Positions 8,241 to 17,152 of a stretch of 64,000 nt of DNA are shown piece after piece. A program made the translations under genes and the position numbers. Source of the DNA: Lapidilactobacillus bayanensis (lineage in GTDB: Bacteria > Bacillota > Bacilli > Lactobacillales > Lactobacillaceae); contig NZ_RHOX01000004.1 in NCBI RefSeq assembly GCF_003946695.1, positions 1-64,000 of the forward strand, given 5' to 3'. The notes under the pieces are model-generated. The model made no database searches. It saw only the letters and a program-made list of their open reading frames with translations, and was not told the origin of the DNA. Each line of letters opens with the position of its first letter. Within the stretch, counting starts at the first letter, position 1.

Positions 8241-9215
8241 CTAATCACTCGTATAAGCAACTGCATCCTTAATCGTCAACTTCTTCTTAATCAAACCTGC
8301 TTCATAGAAGAGATCGGCAATATCTTGTTCCTCTTTAATCACAGTTTGATTAATGGCAGTCATTGAGAACGACCGCCGTGCTACCATCCGTTTAACAATT
8401 TTGGTTGATAAATTAAGCGAGTCACTCAGCATCTTCACTAATTGAGTTGAATGCTTATTCGCCCAAGTCATGTCTGCTGATAAATATTTAACTAAGAGCG
8501 CAGAAACTTCTTCATTGTTCTTAGCAAATGATGCCGTTGAGAGCACATAATCGCGGTTACTGCTGACACCATTCTCACCAGTCACCAACAACTTGGCGTT
8601 TTGTGTAAGCTCGGCAGTTGAAGTCATAGGATCCCAAGTGGCCCACGCATCAACCTTGCCTTTATTAAAAGCAACACTGGCAGCGGCGTTATCTAAGTTA
8701 ACCCACTTAATATCACTGGCACTCATTCCGGCCTTCTTCAACGCACTCAAAATCAAATAGTTAGAACTTGTTCCTTTCGTATAAGCAACCCGTTTACCTT
8801 TTAAATCTTTGATGGACTTAATCGTTGAGTTCTTCTTAACCAGAATTCCCGAACCAGCAGCCTTGGTAGAACCAGCGGCGATGTAGACAAAGCTGGCACC
8901 AGCAGCTAAATTAACAACTGGTGGCGTATCACCAATCCGTGCATAATCAATACTACCTGATTTCAACGCTTGTAATTCAGCAGCGCCGTCTTGGAATTGT
9001 TTCCAAACAATCTTGTAACCTTTGGCTTTCATCTTTTTAGCTAAAACACCCCGTTGTCGCGCAATGTCAAACGGATCAGCTTTTTGATAGCCTAAGGTAA
9101 TCGTTTTGAGCGTTGTTTGCTCATCGTTAACTTGTTGATAACCATAAAAAGCCACGGCTAACCAAACAAGCAGCAACAGCACCAGGCCAGTTTTACGCGT
9201 ACGTTGTTTGGTCAT
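8241..9215 (-). CDS. Sulfonate/taurine-type ABC transporter substrate-binding protein
   Basis: The 324-residue protein has an N-terminal hydrophobic segment (VLLLLVWLAVAFYGY, about residues 12-26) and then a periplasmic-binding fold typical of the SsuA/TauA/NMT1 group: ITLGYQKADPFDIARQRG, RIGDTPPVVNLAAG, LKGKRVAYTKGTSSNYL and DAWATWDPMTS. Unlike most Gram-positive binding proteins it has no lipobox cysteine, so it is probably held by its uncleaved N-terminal helix. It should capture an alkanesulfonate or a similar anion. Its ATG overlaps the ligase stop by 4 bp. Repeat copy B follows 10 bp after its stop. Confidence 0.82.
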   Translation of the reverse strand: MTKQRTRKTGLVLLLLVWLAVAFYGYQQVNDEQTTLKTITLGYQKADPFDIARQRGVLAKKMKAKGYKIVWKQFQDGAAELQALKSGSIDYARIGDTPPVVNLAAGASFVYIAAGSTKAAGSGILVKKNSTIKSIKDLKGKRVAYTKGTSSNYLILSALKKAGMSASDIKWVNLDNAAASVAFNKGKVDAWATWDPMTSTAELTQNAKLLVTGENGVSSNRDYVLSTASFAKNNEEVSALLVKYLSADMTWANKHSTQLVKMLSDSLNLSTKIVKRMVARRSFSMTAINQTVIKEEQDIADLFYEAGLIKKKLTIKDAVAYTSD

Positions 9216-10756
9216 CGCGCTTCACCGGCCGTTGTTTGCAATAGTTGTTGGCGTAATTGATTGCGGACAACTTTGCCAGTTGCATTCAATGGAAACTGGT
9301 CAACGAAATAAACTTGCGTCGGTCGTTGGTAACGGGCCAATTTTTCAGCCGCGTAGGCCAAAATTTGTTCCCGTTCGGCTTTAAAGTCATGCACCTGATC
9401 TTGAGTGGGAATAACCACTGCTGTAACGGCTTCACCATAAATATCATCGGGTAAGCCGATAACGACAACTTGACCAATAAAATCGAGTTGATTCAATTCG
9501 TTCTCAACCGTCGCTGGAGCAACTTTCTCACCACCGCGACTAATCATTTCCTTAATGCGACCTTTAATAAAAAGGTAGCCATCATGATCAAAGTAGCCTA
9601 AATCACCGGTTAAGAACCAACCGTCCATAAATGAATCATGATGAGGATCCAAGTAATCGTGAATAACATGATCACCTTTAACCGCAATCTCACCAACTTG
9701 ATACGGTTGCTGAGTCAACTGACCATTAATTAAAAAGGCAATTTCCGTTCGATATGGTTTTCCTGCCGAACCAATTCTCGGGGCATCAAATGGATTAATC
9801 GTACATTGACTCGTTGTTTCCGTCATTCCGTAACCTTCCAGAATCTGCGTTTTAAAACGCCGTTCAAAAGCACAAAATTTATCTTCGGGCAATGAGAATG
9901 ACGAACTACGTACGAAACGCAGATGATTAAACTGGGCATATTTATGATATTGTTCATTGGCCGTTTGATTTAACAATAAGATTGAGATAATCGTGGGAAC
10001 GACCGACGTCCACGTAATTTGATTTTCAGCAATTTGTTGCCAAAAACGACTCGCACTAAATTTCGGAGCGACGACAATTTTGCCATCGACCAGTCGCATC
10101 GCTAAGACAGAAATCACTTGGGCATTAATATGGAACATTGGCATCGTAATTAACGTTGTGTCTTGTGCGGTCATCTGCTGACTCTCTGCATCATGCATGG
10201 CACCGTTATAGAGCATGCTGTGGGTTAAACCGACTCGTTTAGGCTTGCCGGTTGTTCCAGATGTGTTCAAAATCAAAGCCAAATCATCTTCTTGAATTGG
10301 CGCGGTCGGTGCAGAATTCCGCATGAGTAATTTTTCAGTAGCGGTTAAAAGTTTAAGGCCTGAAGCACTGCTTAATTGTAATGTCGTTGTATTAAGTGGT
10401 AACCGCGCCAGAATTTCTGTCTCCAAATGCGGTGCGATAATTAAGGCCAGGTAATCTTGTTCTTGCCACTCGGCTAATAACTGTGCGGCTGGCGTTGAGG
10501 CAGAAACAGGATGTACGGCAATTCCTAACGCCCACATTGCTTGCATTAATTCCGGGTAAGCACAAGAATTATCTAGGCAAACCAATACTTGATCATGATA
10601 ACCAACCTTGACATTAGTCAGTGCCGACATGATACGCGTCACATCAGCCCGAAATTCACCTTTCGTCAGCCACTCAGTTGTGTTAACTGACTTGATTAAG
10701 GGCCGTTCAGGATCAGTTAGTAGTTGTTTAGTTAATGCTGTTGTTAATTTTGTCAT
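9212..10756 (-). CDS. AMP-forming acyl-CoA synthetase-like ligase inside the sulfonate transporter operon
   Basis: A 514-residue class I adenylate-forming enzyme. Visible core motifs: the phosphate loop NTSGTTGKPKRVG (about 168-180), YGMTE (about 329), the hinge region GDLGYFDHDGYLFIKGR with the conserved Asp and Arg, and the C-terminal catalytic lysine in NATGKVVRNQL. It should activate a carboxylic acid to an acyl-adenylate and pass it to CoA or another thiol. The acid is unknown. It sits between an acyltransferase and the binding-protein gene and overlaps the latter by 4 bp. AAAGGAG precedes the start. Confidence 0.85.
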   Translation of the reverse strand: MTKLTTALTKQLLTDPERPLIKSVNTTEWLTKGEFRADVTRIMSALTNVKVGYHDQVLVCLDNSCAYPELMQAMWALGIAVHPVSASTPAAQLLAEWQEQDYLALIIAPHLETEILARLPLNTTTLQLSSASGLKLLTATEKLLMRNSAPTAPIQEDDLALILNTSGTTGKPKRVGLTHSMLYNGAMHDAESQQMTAQDTTLITMPMFHINAQVISVLAMRLVDGKIVVAPKFSASRFWQQIAENQITWTSVVPTIISILLLNQTANEQYHKYAQFNHLRFVRSSSFSLPEDKFCAFERRFKTQILEGYGMTETTSQCTINPFDAPRIGSAGKPYRTEIAFLINGQLTQQPYQVGEIAVKGDHVIHDYLDPHHDSFMDGWFLTGDLGYFDHDGYLFIKGRIKEMISRGGEKVAPATVENELNQLDFIGQVVVIGLPDDIYGEAVTAVVIPTQDQVHDFKAEREQILAYAAEKLARYQRPTQVYFVDQFPLNATGKVVRNQLRQQLLQTTAGEAR

Positions 10757-10817
10757 CGTAAATCACTCCTTTAAATTTCATTAGGTACTTTTTGCAGTCA
10801 GTAAAATTGGGAAATGA

Positions 10818-12080
10818 TTAAATTTTCTTCGTTAATAAATGATCCGTCTGTGTTCGCTGTTGCTGGGTCACGACAACGTTCGCGGTTTTAAACTTGCGTC
10901 GTTGCGGACGTCCAATTAAAATGCCAAACGGCTGCACACGATAACAGAAATAAGAAATCCCGAAAGCACTGCCTAAGACAAATAAATAACCCAACGGCAA
11001 CATGATTAATAAAAACCACGCTGGTAAGTAACTCAGGTAACCCAAAATACCGTTAAGTAGTAACAAAGGAATCGTCTGGGCCAAATAAATTCCGAAAGAA
11101 ATTTTTGAACCCAGCTTGATGAAATGATCGACAGCTGGGTCTAGACTCGTGGTGCGAACGTCAGCGTACTTTAATCCGATCAAGAAAACCAGCGCAATCA
11201 TGACCAGCGCATAAAACATAATATATGGTTGATGAACAATTTCCGTGTGCTGAAAATCTAATTTCAAAACATTCTGATTGAAGAAGTACAGACCAACTGT
11301 CCCTACTGCCAAAATTCCTGCCAACGCCTGAATCAATCTTGTATGAGCCTTTAACCAGTGCACCACTTGTTGATAGTGGATGGCGCTAAACGCACCGCAA
11401 ATAAAATATGCTTGATACACAATAAGATTCATGCCGTAAGACTTAAACCAGTATGGCCAACTGGAACGATCAACACCCGGCAACCAATATTTAATACCCA
11501 CAAGTAGCACCAGTTGAATCGCCAGACTAATGATAAGAATTTGCAAATGCCGCTGCGGATGATCTTTAAATAACTTCACCAGAACAGGAAAGATTAAATA
11601 CAATTGAAAAATGACGAACACATAATATAAGTAGAACTGATCACCATGAATCACTGCTTGATATAACTCAGTTAAATAAGTCGTTCCATTAAAGGCAACA
11701 CCACTGCTTACAGTGACGATCAATAATAGTAATGCATTCCAAGCTAAGTACGGAATACCGACACTGGTATAACGCTTCTTCCAAAAGAGCCACCAATTCT
11801 GATGTTCACGCTGATAATAATTGAGGAAGAGAACCAGGCCGGTCATAAACATGAACCCCATACGGGTGAAGTGGAGGGCCAAATGGGTAGCATGTAATAG
11901 GAGCTGACTCCAAGAACCCGCAGCCATATGTGTAGCAAACGCTGAAGTTGTATGATTCAACAACACACCAAAGATAAAAATATTCCGCATCAAATCAACT
12001 TCATGTAAATAAGGTCGCTTCTTTTTAACTAAGGTGGTGGTGCCATCCGCCGGGACAGCTAATGTAGGTTGACTTGCCAT
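10818..12080 (-). CDS. Acyltransferase-3 family membrane protein
   Basis: The 420-residue protein has about ten membrane helices and the family's N-terminal pattern EVDLMRNIFIFGVLLNHTT (residues 26-44), where the Arg and the His after the first helix are the conserved pair of acyltransferase-3 proteins. It later shows FYLYYVFVIFQLYLIFPVLV, the expected mid-protein segment. It probably transfers an acyl group to a sugar, lipid or other acceptor at the membrane. Its ATG shares one base with the stop of the upstream ATPase gene (TAATG), so translation is coupled. Presence in a sulfonate transporter operon is unusual. Confidence 0.85.
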   Translation of the reverse strand: MASQPTLAVPADGTTTLVKKKRPYLHEVDLMRNIFIFGVLLNHTTSAFATHMAAGSWSQLLLHATHLALHFTRMGFMFMTGLVLFLNYYQREHQNWWLFWKKRYTSVGIPYLAWNALLLLIVTVSSGVAFNGTTYLTELYQAVIHGDQFYLYYVFVIFQLYLIFPVLVKLFKDHPQRHLQILIISLAIQLVLLVGIKYWLPGVDRSSWPYWFKSYGMNLIVYQAYFICGAFSAIHYQQVVHWLKAHTRLIQALAGILAVGTVGLYFFNQNVLKLDFQHTEIVHQPYIMFYALVMIALVFLIGLKYADVRTTSLDPAVDHFIKLGSKISFGIYLAQTIPLLLLNGILGYLSYLPAWFLLIMLPLGYLFVLGSAFGISYFCYRVQPFGILIGRPQRRKFKTANVVVTQQQRTQTDHLLTKKI

Positions 12081-12784
12081 TATGACACCTCTTCATCAAT
12101 AATATGGTGCAAAATCCGATCGGCAACAACGCCAACTTGAGCAGCGTCTTCTTTTTGTGGGCCTTGTTCTTCATATAAATTCGTTCCTTTCTTAATGACA
12201 ATAATGCGTTCAGCCATTCGAGCCGCTTCTTGAACATCATGGGTGACGAGAATAGTCGTTAAATGTTGGTGCTGACAAACGTCAAGAATTAAATCCTGCA
12301 TCTTACGGCGCGTTAACGCGTCCAATGCGCCTAACGGTTCATCAAGTAATAATAATTGCGGTTCGGCCATCAACGCTCTTGCTAATGCAACCCGTTGTTT
12401 TTGACCACCGGATAATTGACCAGGATAATGATCGGCTAATTCGGCCAAACCAACCAAACGCAACATCTCTTGAGCACGATTCAACATTTGCGGTGCTTTC
12501 TTCTGAAATGTCACATTATCTAAAACTGTCAGCCATGGAAGTAAGCGATCATTTTGAAACATAACGCGAATAACAGGTTGGTGGGTCTTTTTAAAGGTGA
12601 TCTCACCCGCAGTTGGTCGTTCTAAACCGGCGATTAAGCGTAACAAAGTACTCTTACCGCCACCACTCATGCCGACCAACGCAATAAACTCGCCTTGATT
12701 AATCGTTAAATTCACATCGTGGAGTGCAACGTTGTCGCCGTAAGTTCGGCCTAATTCATGAACGGTTAAGATTTCCTCAGTCAT
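12080..12784 (-). CDS. ssuB: Sulfonate-type ABC transporter ATP-binding protein
   Basis: The 234-residue ATPase carries Walker A GMSGGGKST (residues 38-46), Q-loop VMFQNDRLLPW, signature LSGGQKQR, Walker B LLLLDEPLGALD and switch LVTHD. The Q-loop and length are typical of the SsuB/TauB group of anion importers. It overlaps the permease gene by 8 bp upstream and the acyltransferase gene by 1 bp downstream. The symbol is by family; the transported compound is not shown. Confidence 0.85.
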   Translation of the reverse strand: MTEEILTVHELGRTYGDNVALHDVNLTINQGEFIALVGMSGGGKSTLLRLIAGLERPTAGEITFKKTHQPVIRVMFQNDRLLPWLTVLDNVTFQKKAPQMLNRAQEMLRLVGLAELADHYPGQLSGGQKQRVALARALMAEPQLLLLDEPLGALDALTRRKMQDLILDVCQHQHLTTILVTHDVQEAARMAERIIVIKKGTNLYEEQGPQKEDAAQVGVVADRILHHIIDEEVS

Positions 12785-13616
12785 GAGACTTCACTTCTTT
12801 CACATCTCGCCAAGCTAATACAATACTCTCGATATTCTTGGCGATTAAATCTGATAATTTACCTAATAACGCATAGATCACGATACAAACAATAATTGTT
12901 TTCATATCCATAAAGTCTTCTGCATTCGTTGACATGTAACCAATTCCTGAATCAGAGGCAATCGTCTCGGCCACAATCAACGTTGTCCACATCACGCCTA
13001 AAGCGTAGCGAACTCCCATGAGGATAGTCGGCAAAGCGCTAGGAAAAATAATCTTGCTGAAAAGTTCGCGCTTGCTTAGTCCATAAGACTGACCCATCTC
13101 TAATAAATCGGGATCAACAGACTGGATGCCATGGAGTGTATTAATATAAATGGGAAACATCACGCCAATTGCGACTAAAGAAATCTTGGCACTTTCATCG
13201 ATACCAATCGCAATAATAATTAATGGAATTAAAGACAGATGAGGAATATTGCGGAGCATTTGAATCGAGCTATCAAATAACGACCGTGAAAATCGTGATA
13301 CACCATTTAAAACGCCGAAAAAGAAACCGAACGCTCCACCAATCAAAAAACCGACTGTGGCACGATATAAACTGATACTAATATTCTTCTGTAAGGTACC
13401 GTTTTGCACCAACGTCACGGTGTCTTGAAACACCGCCAGTGGTGATGGCAAAGTTGAACTCGCTAAGATACCGAACGTACTTGCAGCTTGCCAAATGACA
13501 ACGACACTAACGGGAATAACCCACGGTAATAGTTGTGACCAGCCAATTGTAAGATGTCGTTTCTTAGGCGCTTTGATTTTAATTGCTGTCTTGTTGCTGG
13601 GAATTGATGAATCCAT
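12777..13616 (-). CDS. ssuC: Sulfonate-type ABC transporter permease
   Basis: A 279-residue permease with six membrane helices. The coupling motif for importers is visible as EMGQSYGLSKRELFSKIIFPSALP around residues 172-195 (E..A...G variant), and the segment LRNIPHLSLIPLIIIAIG is characteristic of the SsuC/TauC group. It is the first gene of the operon, with GGAGATG upstream of the ATG. It pairs with the ATPase downstream and the binding protein four genes away. Confidence 0.87.
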   Translation of the reverse strand: MDSSIPSNKTAIKIKAPKKRHLTIGWSQLLPWVIPVSVVVIWQAASTFGILASSTLPSPLAVFQDTVTLVQNGTLQKNISISLYRATVGFLIGGAFGFFFGVLNGVSRFSRSLFDSSIQMLRNIPHLSLIPLIIIAIGIDESAKISLVAIGVMFPIYINTLHGIQSVDPDLLEMGQSYGLSKRELFSKIIFPSALPTILMGVRYALGVMWTTLIVAETIASDSGIGYMSTNAEDFMDMKTIIVCIVIYALLGKLSDLIAKNIESIVLAWRDVKEVKSHD

Positions 13617-14272
13617 CTGTACATCTCCATTCGTAGCATTTAAATAACCTTTGTTTTGATTAATTAACAGTCTAGAACGTGAATGCGAATTTTTAGGCGC
13701 CGAACTGCGAACAATTCAGCAAGAAAATGTGATGATTTTTCGACCTTGTTCTCTGAACGCGCGAATTGCCAAGATTTAATTGAAGTTTTCTCGACGATAT
13801 CAATCGCAGTGAGTGGACCAAAAAAGCCGTTAGTTCAAGTTAAAAACTTGTACTAACGGCGTAAAAAATATTAACGTTTTTAAAAATGACTAACTAGAAG
13901 TAGCCAGTGTTTGATAACTGAGTTTTTAATAGCCCCCTATTTGTGGTAAGCAAGTGGTGTTTAATTTAATTGACCAACTATACTTCAAAGAGCTAATGAC
14001 CAATACGACAAGCATCATTTAACAACACGAATACATTACCGCACTATTAACCTAAATGATGTGAAACTTTTAAAACAAAAAAGAAAAATTTAGACAAAAA
14101 AATGAAGCGTTAGAATCCGTTTTTTATGAATTATTCTATTAACCAGTACTGAGACCTCAGTATTAAAATTTCTTGATCGACTCTTAAAGCAAGCCCATAA
14201 TTTTATTATTCTAAGTAATTTAGTTTAATCATCAGCAGTGTACACATAAAAGACGAATACACGAGATACCAC
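13617..14272. other. Gene-free 656-bp interval with palindromes
   Basis: No credible coding frame is visible on either strand. It holds the untranslated leader of the sulfonate operon (13617 to about 13810), a strong terminator at 13818-13852, and an AT-rich stretch of about 400 bp downstream of the ABC-2 exporter genes. The latter contains the palindrome ACTGAGACCTCAGT at 14146-14159. The exporter transcript therefore probably has a 3' untranslated tail of about 420 nt. Confidence 0.55.
13818..13852 (-). terminator. Strong minus-strand terminator
   Basis: GCCGTTAGTTCAAGTT pairs with AACTTGTACTAACGGC (one mismatch) around a short A loop; on the minus strand TTTTTT follows. It would end transcripts coming from the ABC-2 exporter operon and shield the sulfonate operon. 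Confidence 0.85.
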
Positions 14273-15058
14273 CTATGCACCTTGAGTAACGTGGTCGTGA
14301 CTACCATAATGCCACGCTAACATCAAAATGGCCTGCAACAACATAACCCAGAAAAGTTGCACACACAGAAGCATCGGGAGATTTAAATCCGTGGTTTGCC
14401 CACTGAGTATTTTAGTCGGCAGATAGTAAATGTACGGCGTCGGTGTGAAAAAAGAGAGTCGTTGAATGATCTGTGGTGTCAAATCAATCGGTAAAACAAA
14501 GCCGCCTAGCAAAAAGAGCAGACTCATGATGGTATCTCGCAATACGATTACTTTTTTCAGCCAAAAAGTTAATGTGCCAATAATGAATTGAATTTGAAAT
14601 AAGAGCAGAAATCCTAATAAACTACTCAAAATACCGATAAGAAAAGTTATGATAGCAAAGTGATAACCAACAAACCAGAATACGGTAAATGTGATAACTA
14701 GAGAGGCTAAAAAGTTCATTAAAAATTGGGCAATTTTTTGCGCGAAAACATACAACGGATAATAGATAGGTCGATTCAGCCAAGTAATAATCGTCCCTTG
14801 ATTGATTTCTTGCCAAAGTTCGTAAGTAACATACATAGCAGAACCAAAACTGATTTGTAAAATTCCCATCACGAAATAGTAAATCAACAACGAATTAACC
14901 GTAATCAAACGGGAACTCTCACTCAAATTAAGTCGCCGCCAGAAAAAATAGGTAACCAAAATTTGAATAGGAATCGCAATGAAACTCAAATAGAAGTCCA
15001 ATTTAAATAGATGAATATTTTTGATACTAAGTAAAAATGTACGGCAGTATTTAGACAT
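14273..15058 (-). CDS. ABC-2 family (DUF990-like) permease
   Basis: A 261-residue, six-helix protein. Segments such as YELWQEINQGTIITWLNRPI and the glycine-containing C-terminal helices fit the ABC-2 exporter permeases once called DUF990, which act in pairs. An upstream GTG exists at 15067, but GGGAGGAGG lies immediately before it and 8 bp before the ATG at 15058, so the ATG is preferred. The upstream gene is its likely partner subunit. The exported compound is unknown. Confidence 0.82.
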   Translation of the reverse strand: MSKYCRTFLLSIKNIHLFKLDFYLSFIAIPIQILVTYFFWRRLNLSESSRLITVNSLLIYYFVMGILQISFGSAMYVTYELWQEINQGTIITWLNRPIYYPLYVFAQKIAQFLMNFLASLVITFTVFWFVGYHFAIITFLIGILSSLLGFLLLFQIQFIIGTLTFWLKKVIVLRDTIMSLLFLLGGFVLPIDLTPQIIQRLSFFTPTPYIYYLPTKILSGQTTDLNLPMLLCVQLFWVMLLQAILMLAWHYGSHDHVTQGA

Positions 15059-15081
15059 GCTAGTCACCTCCTCCCTTACAT

Positions 15082-15888
15082 TTACGAGCCGGTTGATTCA
15101 TATCTTCTTAAGGCATGCTGCAGCACAACTTTGAATATGACAATAAAGATGACAAATAAGCCTAGCGCCAAAATAAAATAGCGAATCGGATTTTGATAAG
15201 TGCCCAACAATATTTTTGTCGGAATTGTGATCATTAATGAGAGCGGAACGACATACGTAAAGAAGCCCAGAATCGTTTTAGGAAAGACGTCCAGGGGATA
15301 TTTTTTAGCATCCGCAAAAGAAAATAAAATTTCTCTTGCCATATAAATCTTCCCAAACCAAAATGCGAGTAGCGAAACTAGGCCATATAGCAACTGAAAG
15401 GCACAAGTTCCAATAATCATGACGGCAAATCCAATCAATGCGTGATGTAGAACTACTCTGCCAGATGCTAGCAAATAAATTAAGGAACTACTCGCTAGGA
15501 TTAAACTTAAGAGACCACCAAAAAAGTTGGTTTGGCTGAGGATGTACCCCATAATTGGGTGAAGTGGTCGCACCAGAAATTGATCAAAGCTACCGTCAAG
15601 TAAATGAAATTCTAAATCACGAAAACCACGGGCGAAGCGGCTAATAACATCGGAGAAAATACTGATTGTCAAAAAGAGCAATAGTTCGTCACCCGACCAT
15701 TTTCCAACAATGATTCCTAATTTGAAGAGTGACCACCAGAAGAGTGCTAATTCACCCGTCTGGAATAAAAGATCAACGAAACTCATTAAGAAGTCTAGTG
15801 GAAATTGCAAGTTTTCAACAATTGAAAGCCGTAAATAGCGATAGAATAGTCGCGCGTAGTGTTGTAAAGCGTTACTGAAAGAAGTCAT
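15082..15888 (-). CDS. ABC-2 family (DUF990-like) permease
   Basis: A 268-residue permease with six hydrophobic segments. The cytoplasmic loop RGFRDLEFHLLDGSFDQFLVRPLHP is the hallmark I know from the DUF990 group (a G.hh..L.RPL pattern). It overlaps the ATPase gene by 17 bp, with GGAGG 9 bp before its ATG. It should dimerise with the 261-residue permease to form the membrane channel of an exporter. Confidence 0.84.
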   Translation of the reverse strand: MTSFSNALQHYARLFYRYLRLSIVENLQFPLDFLMSFVDLLFQTGELALFWWSLFKLGIIVGKWSGDELLLFLTISIFSDVISRFARGFRDLEFHLLDGSFDQFLVRPLHPIMGYILSQTNFFGGLLSLILASSSLIYLLASGRVVLHHALIGFAVMIIGTCAFQLLYGLVSLLAFWFGKIYMAREILFSFADAKKYPLDVFPKTILGFFTYVVPLSLMITIPTKILLGTYQNPIRYFILALGLFVIFIVIFKVVLQHALRRYESTGS

Positions 15889-16783
15889 AAAGGATATCCT
15901 CCAGTTCTGGCCGTAAAACTTGAATCTGTAGGTCTGACTGGCACGCCATTAATTGGGTTAGAAACTCGGTCTTACTTGCATTAGGAAGGACAAACTTGTA
16001 CCACTCTGGATTTTCTTCACGTAAAAATGGCTGAGCGGTTAAGTCAGAAGTATTCTCTTCACGCCTGACCTGAATGACGGCCTGTTGAGAAATCATTGCT
16101 TGAAAATCTGTTTTAGTTGAGTCCAGTAACTTCTTACCATGATTGATTAAAACGATGCGATCACAAATCTTAGCAACATCTTGAATATCATGTGTTGTGA
16201 GGATAACAGTCGTTTGCTCAACCCGCGCTAATTCAACTAAGATAGAACGAAAATGATTCTTAGAAACGATATCTAGTCCCAAGGTTGGCTCATCTAAAAT
16301 TAAAATCTTCGGTTGATGCAGGATTGTCACCAGTAACTCAATTCGAATCCGCTGGCCTAATGACATTTCTCGAACAGGCTTCTGTAAAATATCACTCACT
16401 TCAAGTATGTGGGAATATTTGTTTAAACGTTCCTTAAAAAGTGTTTGGTCAATTTGGTAAATATCTCGCATCAAATAAACCGATTCAATCGCGGGGATAT
16501 TGAACCACAAGCTAGAGCGATTCCCAAACATAACTCCGATGTTTTGGGTGAGCAGATGGCGATTACGATCTGGTTGCCAGCCGAGAACTGAAATTTTTCC
16601 AAATGTCGGCGTCAGAATTCCACAAAGCAATTTAACAAACGTACTTTTTCCAGCACCGTTCGGCCCAACCAGACCGATAATTTCGCCCGGATCGGCTGTA
16701 AAATCTAAATTGACTAGTGCTTCCACAGTTTTACTTTTCTGTTTGTAATTCTTAGAAACGTCATTCAAAGTAATTGTCGGCAT
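15872..16783 (-). CDS. ABC-2 type exporter ATP-binding protein
   Basis: The 303-residue ATPase carries Walker A GPNGAGKST (residues 38-46), the signature MSLGQRIR, Walker B ILILDEPTLGLD and switch LTTHD. The 80-residue C-terminal extension past the ATPase core is usual for the NatA/CcmA-like exporter group. It is the first gene of a three-gene operon with two DUF990-like permeases and lies divergent from an Rgg regulator, which is the most likely controller. A hairpin stands in its leader. Confidence 0.87.
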   Translation of the reverse strand: MPTITLNDVSKNYKQKSKTVEALVNLDFTADPGEIIGLVGPNGAGKSTFVKLLCGILTPTFGKISVLGWQPDRNRHLLTQNIGVMFGNRSSLWFNIPAIESVYLMRDIYQIDQTLFKERLNKYSHILEVSDILQKPVREMSLGQRIRIELLVTILHQPKILILDEPTLGLDIVSKNHFRSILVELARVEQTTVILTTHDIQDVAKICDRIVLINHGKKLLDSTKTDFQAMISQQAVIQVRREENTSDLTAQPFLREENPEWYKFVLPNASKTEFLTQLMACQSDLQIQVLRPELEDILYDFFQ

Positions 16784-16804
16784 TGATAATCCTCCATCAT
16801 ACTA

Positions 16805-16842
16805 AAAGCACAGGATGGCTAACATAGTAGCCCCCGTGCTTT
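16805..16842 (-). promoter_or_regulatory. Leader hairpin of the ABC-2 exporter operon, possible attenuator
   Basis: AAAGCAC (16805-16811) pairs with GTGCTTT (16836-16842) and GGCTA pairs with TAGCC inside. On the minus strand the hairpin is followed by TTTTAGTATG, then the GGAGG site and the start codon about 22 bp further. The placement between a candidate promoter and the first gene suggests attenuation or mRNA stabilisation. Confidence 0.5.
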
Positions 16843-16988
16843 CCGATATGAACTCTTTTGAATCAAATATGCATAGTTGAAATAATGAATTTAGTTCTGT
16901 GTTATCTTGTCTAATGAAAGTGTGGGTAAATACCGACCAGAATGAGAACAGCCCAAGTTCCCCGCTGGTAAATCATTGATCGCCAATT

Positions 16989-17016
16989 ATTTTAGGCATT
17001 CGTGATAATTGTACAA
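16989..17016 (-). promoter_or_regulatory. Candidate promoter of the ABC-2 exporter operon
   Basis: On the minus strand TTGTAC (17016-17011) is separated by 16 bp from TAAAAT (16994-16989). Initiation near 16982 would give a leader of about 200 nt that contains the hairpin at 16805-16842. Confidence 0.5.
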
Positions 17017-17152
17017 TAAAAAAATCAGGAAATTTATTTTGACGAGAAATTACACACGAGTTTTATGGCAATTTTGTGTATTCTCTAGTAATATTCACAT
17101 TTTGGGTTCATAATTATGTACAACAACATTCTTTCTATAAAGGAGTAAATCG

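Noticed and set aside
13860-14272. tracrRNA or CRISPR-related RNA
   Set aside because: No cas gene, no repeat-spacer array and no anti-repeat partner exist in the window.
17060-17150. Short hydrophobic peptide pheromone gene next to the Rgg regulator
   Set aside because: Only 7- to 10-codon frames without a convincing ribosome site occur.
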